Positions 1 through 9,224 of a stretch of 64,000 bases of DNA are shown piece by piece. The translations under genes were made by a program, and so were the position numbers. The stretch lies in assembly GCF_021568855.1 (NCBI RefSeq), contig NZ_JAKGUG010000007.1, positions 1-64,000 of the forward strand, read 5' to 3'. The first letter of the stretch is position 1, and every line of letters starts with the position of its first letter. Below the pieces are notes generated by a model. It did not search any database. It was not told the DNA's origin and saw only the letters and a program-made list of their open reading frames with translations. This DNA comes from Dethiosulfovibrio russensis (lineage in GTDB: Bacteria; Synergistota; Synergistia; Synergistales; Dethiosulfovibrionaceae).

Positions 1-32
1 CGGGCCCCCGCGGCCGCTTTTCTATACGGCGG

Positions 33-2240
33 CTATCGGGAGACTATGGCTTTTTCCTCCCTCACCTTGAAACGGGCGATCCTGGCGGTCAGGTCCTCTC
101 CCTGGAGGTCCAGCTCCTTCGCCATCTCGGCTACAGACTGGGCAACCTCCCTGGCCTCCCCGGCCGACTCGGTCATCTCCCTGACGGACTCGGCTATCTT
201 CGTGGTCCCCATGGTTATCTGGTCCATGGCGGAGGCCATCTCCTGACTGGAGGCCGCCTGTTCCTGGGATATGGCCGCCACGTTGTCTATGGCCTCCACG
301 AACGTGGAGATCTTTCCCAGAGAGTCCTTCAGGTCGGCCCCGGCCTCATTGGCCCTTGCCGCTATGTCGGTGATGACCTTGCCGGTCTCCTCCGTCACTG
401 ATATGGATTGTCTGGAGTTGGCCTCAAGGCCCTCCATAAGCTTGGCTACCTCTCCCGCGGCGGAATTGGACTCCTCCGCCAGCTTACGGACCTCCTCAGC
501 CACGACGGCGAATCCCCTTCCGGCATCTCCCGCCCTGGCCGCCTCTATGGCAGCGTTCAGGGCCAGAAGGTTCGTCTGATCGGCTATGCCCGTTATAGTC
601 TCGACGAATCCGGCGATGTCCCTGACGACCGCCCCAAGCTCCTCCATGGCCTCTACGCTCTCGGCCGATTGCCTCTCCACGTCCGAGAGATCCTTTACCA
701 CAGCCTCCACCTTGTCCACAGAGGACCTGGCCGTCTCGCCGGCCTCCCGTCCCGCAGCGGCTCCGTCCGCTGCGGACTTCGCCATGGTCTGGGCTCCGCT
801 GGCGACCTCCTCTATCCCGGCGGTGGTCTCCTCTATGGAGGCACTGTTCGATTCGGAGAGCTCGGAGGTCTGATTCAGCCCGGTCTCAACCGTCTCCACC
901 GACGAGTTGGTCCTGCCGGACAATTCCAGAAGCTCCTTCGATATACGGGACACCGCCCTGGCCGCCATATCGATCTGGGCCACCGATTCGGCCTGGGAGG
1001 CCACCATAGCGGACAGGCCATCCACGACGGTCCCGATCTCGTCCTCCGAGTCGACTCCGAAGTCCTCCCTGGTCATGGTGAGATCGCCCTCCTGAGCTCT
1101 AGCGGCCATCTCCGAGATTTTTCTGAGGGGACGGACGATCCTTCCCGCCACCAGCCACACGGCCAAAACGACTAAGGCGAGTCCCGCCGCCGCTATCACC
1201 AACGTAAGATAGAGCATCCGATCGGAGGCCGCCATAACCTCGCCCTTCCCGATGACGGCTCCGAAGCTCCAGGGCGTGCCGGTATCTCCTACGATCACCG
1301 GAGCGAACGCCTTATAGACCATGTCGTTCAATGAGACGGACAAGGCCTCGTCGAACCAGCTATCGCCGGAGGCGATTTTTTTCAGAAAATATGGTCCTCT
1401 CTCCCCTACCGTCTCGCCTATGGGCTTTCCTATCCTGTCGTGATCTGGATGGGCCACTACGATTCCCTTGGCGGACATAAGCCGTCCGAAGCCGGTGTCG
1501 TAGAGTCTCACCTCGTCGTTGATCCCGTTCAGAGAGTCTACCGAGATATCCACTCCTACCGCTCCTACCTTGGTCCCATCTATCTCCATAGGAACTACGA
1601 GGCTGGTCAAGGTCACGGTTCGGTCTCCCGTGTCGTACTGGAAGGGCTCCAGAATGGTCTCCCTTCCTCTCTCCATCGGCACCAGGTAGAAATCTCCCTC
1701 TCCGGGGATATCGTATCCCTCAAGAGGGACCAGTTTCGCCTCTCCTCCGTCCTTGAACCAATAGGGAATAAAGCGGCCGGTCTCGTCGTGTCCCTCTATG
1801 TAGGCGTAGGCGTAATCCTGGCCGTCGAATGCGTCCGGCTCCCAGCAGGTCCATACTCCAAAGAAATCGGGATTGGCCTTCAAGGTCTCGGAGAGGATGC
1901 TGTTAACCATCTCCCGGTTGCCCTCGTCGGTGCGAACCAGCCCCTCCAAAACGTGCCCCAGGGTCCGTGCCACCTCCAGCCCCGAGTCCAACCGGAGTTT
2001 CATCTGATTGGCGAACTCGGTCGAACGGCTCATGGCCAGCTCCCTGGCCTGCACCATGCTTTCCCTGCGATTCATGTAGGAGATGGTCCCGATCATTCCG
2101 GCGAACACCACGATCACCACCGTCAGTACCATCGCCACTATCTTGAGCTGTAGACTCCGCTTGAACCCCACTGGCAACACCTCTTCCAATCTATTAAGAC
2201 TTTCTAATAAGGATCGAACCTTTACCATATGGTAACACAT
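33..2240 (-). CDS. Methyl-accepting chemotaxis protein with periplasmic Cache sensor
   Basis: A 735-residue transmembrane chemoreceptor that should signal to CheA/CheW. A first membrane helix lies at about 33-54. A long extracytoplasmic region of double-Cache type follows (about 60-340; it contains a typical FFGVWTCWEP stretch), then a second helix at about 342-364, a HAMP domain and a long coiled-coil signalling domain. The conserved hairpin tip ([20 protein letters not shown]) sits near residues 550-570. There is no C-terminal CheR-tethering pentapeptide. The ligand cannot be read from sequence; Cache receptors of this kind often bind amino acids or other small organic molecules. The start is uncertain: ATG codons at 2240 and 2228 both have weak ribosome sites. 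The gene is monocistronic and divergent from the MATE gene. Confidence 0.93.
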   Translation of the reverse strand: MCYHMVKVRSLLESLNRLEEVLPVGFKRSLQLKIVAMVLTVVIVVFAGMIGTISYMNRRESMVQARELAMSRSTEFANQMKLRLDSGLEVARTLGHVLEGLVRTDEGNREMVNSILSETLKANPDFFGVWTCWEPDAFDGQDYAYAYIEGHDETGRFIPYWFKDGGEAKLVPLEGYDIPGEGDFYLVPMERGRETILEPFQYDTGDRTVTLTSLVVPMEIDGTKVGAVGVDISVDSLNGINDEVRLYDTGFGRLMSAKGIVVAHPDHDRIGKPIGETVGERGPYFLKKIASGDSWFDEALSVSLNDMVYKAFAPVIVGDTGTPWSFGAVIGKGEVMAASDRMLYLTLVIAAAGLALVVLAVWLVAGRIVRPLRKISEMAARAQEGDLTMTREDFGVDSEDEIGTVVDGLSAMVASQAESVAQIDMAARAVSRISKELLELSGRTNSSVETVETGLNQTSELSESNSASIEETTAGIEEVASGAQTMAKSAADGAAAGREAGETARSSVDKVEAVVKDLSDVERQSAESVEAMEELGAVVRDIAGFVETITGIADQTNLLALNAAIEAARAGDAGRGFAVVAEEVRKLAEESNSAAGEVAKLMEGLEANSRQSISVTEETGKVITDIAARANEAGADLKDSLGKISTFVEAIDNVAAISQEQAASSQEMASAMDQITMGTTKIAESVREMTESAGEAREVAQSVAEMAKELDLQGEDLTARIARFKVREEKAIVSR

Positions 2241-2342
2241 CGGGGCCTCTTAACGACCGTGGAGCGGATATAAGCCCGCTTCTTTATATATTAGAGCCAC
2301 AAAAAGTAAAGGAATGTCAAGAGGATCGAGGGGAAAAACGTG

Positions 2343-2348
2343 TATAAT
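2343..2348 (+). promoter_or_regulatory. Possible -10 element of the MATE gene
   Basis: A perfect TATAAT lies 35 bases upstream of the MATE start codon. No good -35 box stands 16-18 bases before it, so the site is only suggestive. Confidence 0.35.
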
Positions 2349-2382
2349 ACCCGGGATATCAAAATAAGAGGAGGGTTCTGCG

Positions 2383-3735
2383 ATGAAGGACAGGACCGAG
2401 TTTTTAGGAAAAGAACCGGTCGGGAGACTCCTGGCCAAGCTGTCCATACCCGCCATGACGGGAATGCTGGTTATGGCGTCCTACAACGTGGCAGACACCA
2501 TATTCGTGGGAAGAGGGGTAGGCCCTTTAGGCCTGGGGGCGATAGCTTCGGCCTTTCCAATACAGTTCATAGTCCACGCCCTGGCAATGATGGTCGGGGT
2601 CGGTGCGGCGTCGTTGGTATCCCGTTCCCTCGGAGCCGGAGACAGCGAACGAGCGGAGACCGCCCTGGGAAACGCCTTCTTCATGGCAATGGTGGCGGGG
2701 CTCTTCGTCTCCGCTGCAGGAAGGCTTTCTATGCCGACACTGGTGGCCCTGACCGGCGCTCCGTCGGAGCTGGCTCCGTTGATTCGAGACTACCTGGGAA
2801 CCATATTTCTTGGGTCCTCCCTGTTGGTCTGCGGGATGACGATGAACTGCGTAATAAGATCCGAGGGCAGCGCCAAGGTCGCCATGATGTCACTGATCCT
2901 CTCGGCGGTCACGAACATCGCTCTGGACCCTATATTCATCTTCGTATTGAAAATGGGGGTGACGGGAGCGGCCATCGCCACGGTCATAGCCCAGGGGGTA
3001 ACCTTCGTGTGGGCCATAGCCCACTATCTGGTTCCCGGCAGAAGCTCCGTCAGACTGCACACCTCCAATTTGAGACCTCGATGGTCCATACTGAAAGAGA
3101 TCATGACAGTCGGGGGGTCCGAGTTCGCCAGGCTATCGGCCCAGTCTGTGGCGGGAGTTCTCATCCTGAACCGCCTCAGCTTCTACGGAGGCACCGACGC
3201 CATGGCGGCCCAGGGGATCGTCCAGAAGATGCTGAGCCTTAGCATAATGCCCATCTTCGGAATAGCCCAGGGCCTTCAGCCCATAGTCGGTTACGCCTAC
3301 GGCGCGGGAGACAACTTGAGGGCCAAAAAAGCGGTGGAAATGGGGCTCATCTCGGCTTCGATAATATCCCTGGCAACCTCGGCTCTACTTCTGACCATAC
3401 CGGGACCTCTGGTGAGGGTTTTCACCGACTCTCCCGCCCTGATAGACACCACTAAAAGTTTCATCAGGGTGGCTATATCGATGTACTTCGTCGTGGGCTT
3501 TCAGATAATAGGGACCGCCACCTTCCAGTCGCTGGGCTTCTCCAGACCGTCCATGGTGCTGTCCCTGAGTCGGCAGGTGCTCCTCCTGATCCCCCTTGCC
3601 CTGATACTGCCGCCCTATCTGGGGCTGTTGGGCGTATTCCTGGTTTACCCTACCGCCGACGTAGCCTCCGCAGCGTTGACCATGTGGCTTTTGGCCAGGT
3701 ACAGAAAAAGATTGATCCCCTCGCAAGCAAATTGA
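2383..3735 (+). CDS. MATE family multidrug/cation efflux protein
   Basis: A 450-residue integral membrane protein with about 12 hydrophobic segments and the two-lobed MATE pattern. The N-terminus has the LAKLSIPAMTGMLVMASYN-type helix, followed by DTIFVGRGVG and, in the second lobe, a parallel GGTDAMAAQGIV stretch. The family exports cationic drugs or toxic metabolites against Na+ or H+ entry. The start is set by an AGGAGG ribosome site eight bases before the ATG. The length is normal for the family and the gene is monocistronic. The substrate is unknown. A second, distant MATE gene lies at 30.8 kb. Confidence 0.92.
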   Translation: MKDRTEFLGKEPVGRLLAKLSIPAMTGMLVMASYNVADTIFVGRGVGPLGLGAIASAFPIQFIVHALAMMVGVGAASLVSRSLGAGDSERAETALGNAFFMAMVAGLFVSAAGRLSMPTLVALTGAPSELAPLIRDYLGTIFLGSSLLVCGMTMNCVIRSEGSAKVAMMSLILSAVTNIALDPIFIFVLKMGVTGAAIATVIAQGVTFVWAIAHYLVPGRSSVRLHTSNLRPRWSILKEIMTVGGSEFARLSAQSVAGVLILNRLSFYGGTDAMAAQGIVQKMLSLSIMPIFGIAQGLQPIVGYAYGAGDNLRAKKAVEMGLISASIISLATSALLLTIPGPLVRVFTDSPALIDTTKSFIRVAISMYFVVGFQIIGTATFQSLGFSRPSMVLSLSRQVLLLIPLALILPPYLGLLGVFLVYPTADVASAALTMWLLARYRKRLIPSQAN

Positions 3736-3755
3736 CGCGTATTTTATATACACGT

Positions 3756-3784
3756 TTGTTCGTTCACTATCCGGGTGTTATGAT
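3756..3784 (+). promoter_or_regulatory. Possible promoter of the hydrogenase operon
   Basis: TTGTTC and TATGAT are separated by 17 bases, about 70 bases before hydC. The -10 matches 5 of 6 consensus bases, but the -35 is poor. It is the best candidate in the 117-base gap. Confidence 0.35.
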
Positions 3785-3852
3785 ATCCTACATGCGTAGC
3801 ACCTTTCTCGCGTCACCAGTTTTTCCGCAAACACGGAAGGGGAGGAAAGTTC

Positions 3853-4335
3853 ATGGACAAATGCACTTGCACCACACACAAGGGATTCGACGAGCTTGGG
3901 GCGTTCGTAGATTCCCTGCCGAACAAGAAAGGCGAGCTGATAACGGTCCTTCACAAGGCTCAATCCATTTTCGGCTACCTGCCTAAGGAAGTTCAGGAAT
4001 TCGTGGCTGACAGGCTGGACCTGCCTCTCGCCAAAGTCTACGGAGTTGTCAAATTCTACTCCTTCTTTTCGATGACCCCTAAGGGCAGATATCCCATATC
4101 GGTCTGTATGGGAACAGCCTGCTACGTCAGAGGAGCCGAGGAGGTCCTAACCGAACTCACCAGACAGCTGGGCATATCAGTAGGGGGAGTATCGGAGGAC
4201 GGCAAGTTTTCTCTGGACACTCTCAGATGTGTAGGTGCCTGCGGGCTGGCCCCTGTTGTAATCGTAGGAGAAAAAGTCTACGGCAGAGTGGAGCCCGGCA
4301 AGATAGCCGGCATACTGGCGGAATACGCCGAGTAG
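3853..4335 (+). CDS. hydC: NADH-linked [FeFe] hydrogenase, NuoE-like subunit (HydC)
   Basis: A 160-residue thioredoxin-fold [2Fe-2S] protein of the NuoE family. An N-terminal helical part (about 10-70) with the PKEVQEFVADRLDLPLAKVYG signature is followed by the cluster domain, with ligands C85, C90, C126 and C130 (CMGTAC and CVGAC). In trimeric electron-bifurcating hydrogenases this subunit pairs with the flavin subunit HydB and helps pass electrons between NADH and the H-cluster subunit. It is the first gene of a tight operon running through hydA: hydD follows after 16 bases. A GGAGG site precedes the ATG. Confidence 0.93.
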   Translation: MDKCTCTTHKGFDELGAFVDSLPNKKGELITVLHKAQSIFGYLPKEVQEFVADRLDLPLAKVYGVVKFYSFFSMTPKGRYPISVCMGTACYVRGAEEVLTELTRQLGISVGGVSEDGKFSLDTLRCVGACGLAPVVIVGEKVYGRVEPGKIAGILAEYAE

Positions 4336-4351
4336 GACGGGGGGGAACCGA

Positions 4352-4750
4352 ATGAGCACCATAAAATCTCTGGACGAGCTCAAAAAAATCAGAGCACAGA
4401 TGAAATCAGCCACGGAACTTAGAGAAAAGGGACAGGAGATAGAGAAACTCGTCCAGGTTAAGGTCAGCATGGGGACCTGCGGCATAGTCGCTGGAGCGAG
4501 AGAGACCCTCGACGGCCTCATGGAAGAGGTGACGTCCAGAGGAATAGATAACGTGGTATTCACCCAGACCGGATGCATGGGGTATTGCCACAGCGAGCCC
4601 ACAGTGGAGATCACCCTCCCCGGACAGGATCCGGTTGTCTTCGGCGATGTCTCGGGGAACAGGATCTCCGAGATAGTCGAGCGCTACATAGTCGAGGGCG
4701 AACTGGTGGACGGGGTAATCCCCGTAGCATATAAGACGATTCACGAATAG
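4352..4750 (+). CDS. Small [2Fe-2S] thioredoxin-like ferredoxin of the hydrogenase operon (HydD)
   Basis: A 132-residue thioredoxin-like [2Fe-2S] protein. Visible cysteines are C43 (in GTCGIVAGARET), C75 and C79 (GCMGYC); a fourth ligand is not obvious, and the 'GTCGI-AGARET' form recurs in small ferredoxins encoded next to bifurcating hydrogenases. Residues 1-36 look helical. It lies between hydC and hydB with gaps of 16 and 27 bases, so it is almost certainly cotranscribed. Its role (extra electron carrier or assembly partner) is inferred from position. The name hydD is used in some operons of this kind, but I leave the symbol blank. Confidence 0.85.
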   Translation: MSTIKSLDELKKIRAQMKSATELREKGQEIEKLVQVKVSMGTCGIVAGARETLDGLMEEVTSRGIDNVVFTQTGCMGYCHSEPTVEITLPGQDPVVFGDVSGNRISEIVERYIVEGELVDGVIPVAYKTIHE

Positions 4751-4777
4751 CCGTTCCGGCGAGAGGGGGAGCATTTC

Positions 4778-6574
4778 ATGACCGATGTCAAGATGCATGT
4801 CCTGGTCTGCGGAGGAACGGGCTGCATGTCGTCCAAGAGCCAGGAGATCATAGATAACTTTCGACGATGCCTCGAGGAACGCCGTATGGACCAGGAGGTC
4901 AAGGTAATCGTCTCCGGATGTTTCGGTTTCTGCGAAAAGGGACCTATCGTAAAGATAGCTCCGGACAACACTTTCTACGTGCAGGTGACGCCAGAAGACG
5001 TGGAGGAGATCGTGGAGGAACACATCGTCAAGGGACGCAAGGTTCCCAGGCTTCTATACGTAGATCCCAAAACGTCGGAGCACATCTCCGACTCTAAACA
5101 CATGGACTTCTACAAAAAACAGATGAGGGTAGCCCTCAGAAACTGCGGTTTTATAGATCCGGAGAACATAGACGAATACATAGCCAGAGACGGATATATG
5201 GCACTCGGCACGATACTGGAGACGCTGACTCCCGCCGAGGTCATAGACAAGGTAAAAAGTTCGGGACTTCGGGGAAGAGGCGGCGGCGGTTTCCCGACGG
5301 GTCTTAAGTGGGAGTTCGCATCCCGATATTCTTCAGAACAGGGAAAGTACGTCATCTGCAACGCCGACGAGGGAGACCCAGGGGCCTTCATGGACCGATC
5401 AATACTGGAGGGAGACCCCCATTCGATAGTGGAGGCCATGTCCATATGCGGCTACGCCATAGGCGCCGACAAAGGACTTGTCTACATCAGAGCAGAGTAT
5501 CCTCTGGCGGTAAAGAGACTTCGCGGGGCTATCGAGTCCGCCAGATCGACCGGACTGTTGGGCAAGAACATTTTGGGCAGCGAGTTCTCCTTCGACATCG
5601 ACATTCGCTACGGAGCAGGTGCTTTCGTCTGCGGAGAGGAGACCGCCCTTATCCATTCCATGGAGGGAGAAAGAGGAGAACCAACCAGCAAGCCGCCGTT
5701 CCCCGCGGAAAAAGGCTTCTGGGGCAAACCTTCCAACGTGAACAACGTCGAAACCTTCGCCAACGTTCCGGCGATCTTCCTCAAGGGCCCCGATTGGTTC
5801 TCCTCCATAGGCACCGAGAAAAGCCCCGGGACCAAGGTCTTCGCGTTGGCCGGCAAGGTCAACAACGTCGGTCTCGTGGAGGTTCCCATGGGAACGACTC
5901 TGAGAGAGGTCATCTTCGACATAGGAGGAGGCATCAGGGGAGGCAAGAGATTCAAGGCCGTACAGACCGGAGGCCCCTCTGGCGGCTGCCTTACGGAGCA
6001 GGACCTGGACACGCCTATAGATTTCGACAACCTTCTGGCGGCGGGATCCATGATGGGCTCCGGAGGAATGATCGTCATGGACGAGACCGACTGCATGCCG
6101 GCTGTGGCCAAGTTTTATCTGGAATTCACAGTCGAGGAATCCTGTGGAAAGTGCACTCCCTGCCGTGTAGGTAATAAAAGGCTTCTCGAGATACTGGAGA
6201 AAATAACGGAGGGCAAGGGTACCCCCGAAGACCTCAAGACCTTGAAGGATCTTTCGGGAGTCATAAAGGACACGTCCCTTTGCGGCCTCGGGCAGACCGC
6301 CCCCAACCCCATTCTGTCCACGCTGGATAAGTTCTGGGACGAATACGTGGCTCACGTGGAGGAACGTCGCTGCCCGTCGGGGAAATGCCGCAAGCTGATC
6401 TCCTACCGGATAGACCCAGATCTCTGCAGGGGATGCACCATGTGCGCCAGGAAATGCCCCGCCGACGCCATCTCCGGGTCGATCAAGGAAATTCACGTTA
6501 TAGACCAGGACAGATGCGTGAAATGCGGAGCCTGTATGGACACCTGCAAGTTCGGTGCCATCTCCAAGATATAA
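4778..6574 (+). CDS. hydB: NADH-linked [FeFe] hydrogenase, flavin subunit (HydB, NuoF-like)
   Basis: A 598-residue fusion. An N-terminal thioredoxin-like [2Fe-2S] domain (about 5-90; CGGTGC and CFGFC) is followed by the NuoF core, with the FMN/NADH-binding glycine-rich stretch GLRGRGGGGFPTG and the NADEGDPGAFMDRS motif. Next come the SLBB-like part and the [4Fe-4S] motif ESCGKCTPCRVG. A C-terminal two-[4Fe-4S] ferredoxin domain has CRGCTMCARKCP and CVKCGACMDTC. This subunit oxidises or reduces NAD(H) at FMN and is the centre of electron bifurcation in this enzyme class. All expected motifs are intact. hydA starts 19 bases after the stop. Confidence 0.95.
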   Translation: MTDVKMHVLVCGGTGCMSSKSQEIIDNFRRCLEERRMDQEVKVIVSGCFGFCEKGPIVKIAPDNTFYVQVTPEDVEEIVEEHIVKGRKVPRLLYVDPKTSEHISDSKHMDFYKKQMRVALRNCGFIDPENIDEYIARDGYMALGTILETLTPAEVIDKVKSSGLRGRGGGGFPTGLKWEFASRYSSEQGKYVICNADEGDPGAFMDRSILEGDPHSIVEAMSICGYAIGADKGLVYIRAEYPLAVKRLRGAIESARSTGLLGKNILGSEFSFDIDIRYGAGAFVCGEETALIHSMEGERGEPTSKPPFPAEKGFWGKPSNVNNVETFANVPAIFLKGPDWFSSIGTEKSPGTKVFALAGKVNNVGLVEVPMGTTLREVIFDIGGGIRGGKRFKAVQTGGPSGGCLTEQDLDTPIDFDNLLAAGSMMGSGGMIVMDETDCMPAVAKFYLEFTVEESCGKCTPCRVGNKRLLEILEKITEGKGTPEDLKTLKDLSGVIKDTSLCGLGQTAPNPILSTLDKFWDEYVAHVEERRCPSGKCRKLISYRIDPDLCRGCTMCARKCPADAISGSIKEIHVIDQDRCVKCGACMDTCKFGAISKI

Positions 6575-6593
6575 CCGGGGGGAAGTGGACGAT

Positions 6594-8360
6594 ATGACCA
6601 AGATGATAGATCTCACCGTGGACGGACGTTCCGTTTCGGTCCCCGAGGGGAGCAACATACTGGACGCCGCCAAGAAACTGGACATAGACATACCTACTCT
6701 CTGCCATCTGGACCTGGAGGGAACACCTATGGTGAACAAGGGGGCCTCCTGCCGAATATGCGTGGTGGAGGTGGAAGGAAGACGGAACCTGGCCCCCTCG
6801 TGCGCGACGCCGGCCACCGACGGCATGGTGGTCCGCACCAACACAATCAGGGTCCTCCATGCCAGAAAGACCGTACTGGAGCTTCTTCTTTCCGATCATC
6901 CCAAGGACTGCCTGGTCTGTGCAAAAAGCGGAAACTGCGAGCTTCAAAAACTGGCCGAGCGGTTCGGACTCAGGGAGAACCGCTTCGAGGAAGGCTCCCA
7001 GAGCACCTACCGTAAGGACGTATCTCCCGCCATAGAGAGGGACATGAACAAGTGTATAATGTGCCGCCGCTGCGAGACCATGTGCAACGAGGTACAGACG
7101 GTCGGAGCCCTCTCGGGAATAAACAGGGGATTCGACGCCGTTGTGGCTCCGGCCTTCGAGATGCCTCTGGAAGAGTCGGTCTGCACCTTCTGCGGACAGT
7201 GCGTGGCCGTATGTCCCACAGGAGCCCTCGTGGAGAGAGACTATACCTGGAGGGTTATCGAAGCTCTGGCCGACCCGGAAAAAGTAGTGGTCGTCCAGAC
7301 CGCTCCGGCGGTACGGGCCGCCCTCGGCGAGGAATTCGGATACGAACCGGGCACTCTGGTAACAGGCAAGATGGCAGCATCGCTTCGAAGGCTGGGATTC
7401 GACCACGTATTCGACACCGACTTCGCCGCGGATCTCACCATCATGGAGGAGGCCAGCGAGTTCCTGGACAGACTCACGAGACATCTTGAAGGCGACACAT
7501 CCGTCCGGCTTCCCATACTGACATCCTGCTGCCCCGCGTGGGTCAAGTTCTTCGAGCATCAGTACCCCGATCTTCTGGACGTGCCTTCGACGGCTAAGTC
7601 GCCTCAGCAGATGTTCGGCGCAATAGCCAAGAGCTACTACGCCGAGAAGCTGGAGATCCCCAGGGAAAAGATGGTCGTGGTATCCATCATGCCCTGTCTA
7701 GCGAAAAAATACGAATGCGCCCGCGAGGAGTTCTCCGTAAACGGCAATCCCGACGTGGATATATCGATCACAACGAGGGAACTGGCACATCTCATAAAGA
7801 GGGCCAACATAGACTTCCGCAACCTGCCGGACGAGAACTTCGACGATCCGCTGGGAGCGTCCACGGGAGCCGCCGTAATCTTCGGCACCACCGGAGGCGT
7901 CATAGAGGCCGCGGTACGATCCGCCGCCGAATGGGCCACCGGGCATAGCCTGGACAGGGTCGAGTTCGAGGTCCTCAGAGGACTGGAAGGGTGCAGAGAG
8001 GCAAAAATCCCCGTGGGAGATCTGACCCTTCACATCGGTATAGCCCACGGACTCGGCAACGCTAGACGACTTCTGGACGCGGTGAAAAACAACGAGGTCG
8101 AACCGTTCCACGCCATAGAGATAATGGCATGCCCCGGAGGCTGCGTAGGCGGCGGAGGACAGCCCTACCATCACGGGAACATGGATATAATAGCTAAGAG
8201 GGCCGAGGCGCTCTACAGGGAGGACCAGGGCAAGCCGATACGTAAATCCCACGAAAATCCCTCCATCAAGGCGCTTTACGAGGAATATCTCGGCAAACCG
8301 CTGGGAGAGAAATCACATCACCTTCTCCACACGCACTACTTCAAACGTCATAAGATCTGA
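6594..8360 (+). CDS. hydA: [FeFe] hydrogenase catalytic subunit (HydA)
   Basis: The H2-forming/oxidising subunit, 588 residues. Domains in order: an N-terminal plant-type [2Fe-2S] domain (GASCRICVVEVEG), a His-ligated cluster domain (HPKDCLVCAKSGNCELQ), two [4Fe-4S] clusters (CIMCRRCETMC and CTFCGQCVAVCP), then the H-cluster domain. All three H-cluster signatures are complete: TSCCPAW near 310, MPCLAKKYE near 365 and MACPGGCVGGGGQP near 511. The domain set is that of NAD-linked bifurcating (group A3-like) enzymes. I place the start at 6594, not at an in-frame ATG at 6555 that lies inside hydB, because GGGGGAAG stands just before 6594. Confidence 0.96.
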   Translation: MTKMIDLTVDGRSVSVPEGSNILDAAKKLDIDIPTLCHLDLEGTPMVNKGASCRICVVEVEGRRNLAPSCATPATDGMVVRTNTIRVLHARKTVLELLLSDHPKDCLVCAKSGNCELQKLAERFGLRENRFEEGSQSTYRKDVSPAIERDMNKCIMCRRCETMCNEVQTVGALSGINRGFDAVVAPAFEMPLEESVCTFCGQCVAVCPTGALVERDYTWRVIEALADPEKVVVVQTAPAVRAALGEEFGYEPGTLVTGKMAASLRRLGFDHVFDTDFAADLTIMEEASEFLDRLTRHLEGDTSVRLPILTSCCPAWVKFFEHQYPDLLDVPSTAKSPQQMFGAIAKSYYAEKLEIPREKMVVVSIMPCLAKKYECAREEFSVNGNPDVDISITTRELAHLIKRANIDFRNLPDENFDDPLGASTGAAVIFGTTGGVIEAAVRSAAEWATGHSLDRVEFEVLRGLEGCREAKIPVGDLTLHIGIAHGLGNARRLLDAVKNNEVEPFHAIEIMACPGGCVGGGGQPYHHGNMDIIAKRAEALYREDQGKPIRKSHENPSIKALYEEYLGKPLGEKSHHLLHTHYFKRHKI

Positions 8361-8370
8361 CAAAATACAC

Positions 8371-8394
8371 TCCGGCGGCCCAAAGGCCGCCGGA
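8371..8394 (+). terminator. Hairpin after hydA
   Basis: A perfect 10-bp GC-rich stem (TCCGGCGGCC with GGCCGCCGGA) has a CAAA loop. No T-run follows, so it may only partly stop transcription or may protect the upstream mRNA before the nitroreductase genes. Confidence 0.5.
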
Positions 8395-8432
8395 TACATT
8401 ATGCTCCTGCTCAACGAAAAGGAGGTATAAAG

Positions 8433-9224
8433 ATGAACGCCACGGAAAAAACACTGCAAACCAGGACATCGCTGCGCCGTTATGCGGATCGTCCGATCTC
8501 CGAGGAGGAACGTCTCTCCATATTATCGGCGGCTATGGCGGCTCCCACGGCGGGAAACATGATGCTCTACTCCATAATCGAGATAACCGATCAAGCGCTA
8601 AAGGAAAGTCTGGTCGAGACCTGCGACGGTCAGTCCTTCATAGCCAAGGCGCCTCTGGTGCTGCTTTTTCTGGCCGATCAGCAGAGATGGCACGATTTCT
8701 TCGTCCACGGAGGGGTGCCGAAAATGTGCGACGAGCACGGACTGAACTGGCGGGAGCCCGAGGAGTCGGACCTTATGCTCGGCTGCTGCGACGCCCTTAT
8801 AGCCGCACAGAACTCGGTAATAGCGGCCGAAAGCCTGGGAATAGGATCGTGCTATATAGGCGATATCATGGAAAACTACGAGAGACACAGGGACATCTTC
8901 GAGCTTCCCAGATGGACCTTTCCGATCGCTCTGGTATGTTACGGCCACTATCCCGACGGAGAACGGCCTGCACGAAGAGGGCGACTTCCGATGGAGATCG
9001 TCGTCCACAGAAACGTCTACCAAAAGGCGGACGAAAAAGTCTTCGACATAATGGAAGGGAACAGACAACTGTGGTCCATAACGAAGATCGGCGCCCCTGC
9101 GGAAAACGGAGCGCAGAAAATGTACCTTCGAAAAAACGGCGCACCCTTCTCCTTCGAGATGTCGAGATCGGTAAAGGCGGCCATCTCCCGGTGGCTCGGA
9201 GAGGAACCGAAGGGCCATGATTGA
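8433..9224 (+). CDS. Nitroreductase-family flavoprotein (first of pair)
   Basis: A 263-residue protein of the FMN-dependent nitroreductase fold. The N-terminal RTSLRRYADRPI and the later AAESLGIGSCYIGDI stretch (about 130-145) are the usual FMN-contact regions. The tail after about residue 200 is longer than in minimal members. The family reduces nitro groups, quinones or enones with NAD(P)H, but many members have other redox roles, so the substrate is not assigned. A strong AAAGGAGG site precedes the ATG. It lies between the hydrogenase structural genes and the maturases and overlaps the next gene by 8 bases, suggesting shared transcription. Confidence 0.88.
   Translation: MNATEKTLQTRTSLRRYADRPISEEERLSILSAAMAAPTAGNMMLYSIIEITDQALKESLVETCDGQSFIAKAPLVLLFLADQQRWHDFFVHGGVPKMCDEHGLNWREPEESDLMLGCCDALIAAQNSVIAAESLGIGSCYIGDIMENYERHRDIFELPRWTFPIALVCYGHYPDGERPARRGRLPMEIVVHRNVYQKADEKVFDIMEGNRQLWSITKIGAPAENGAQKMYLRKNGAPFSFEMSRSVKAAISRWLGEEPKGHD

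Noticed and set aside
5399-6844. A 481-codon open frame opposite hydB and the start of hydA
   Set aside because: It mirrors the hydrogenase genes, spans their junction and has no coherent domain.
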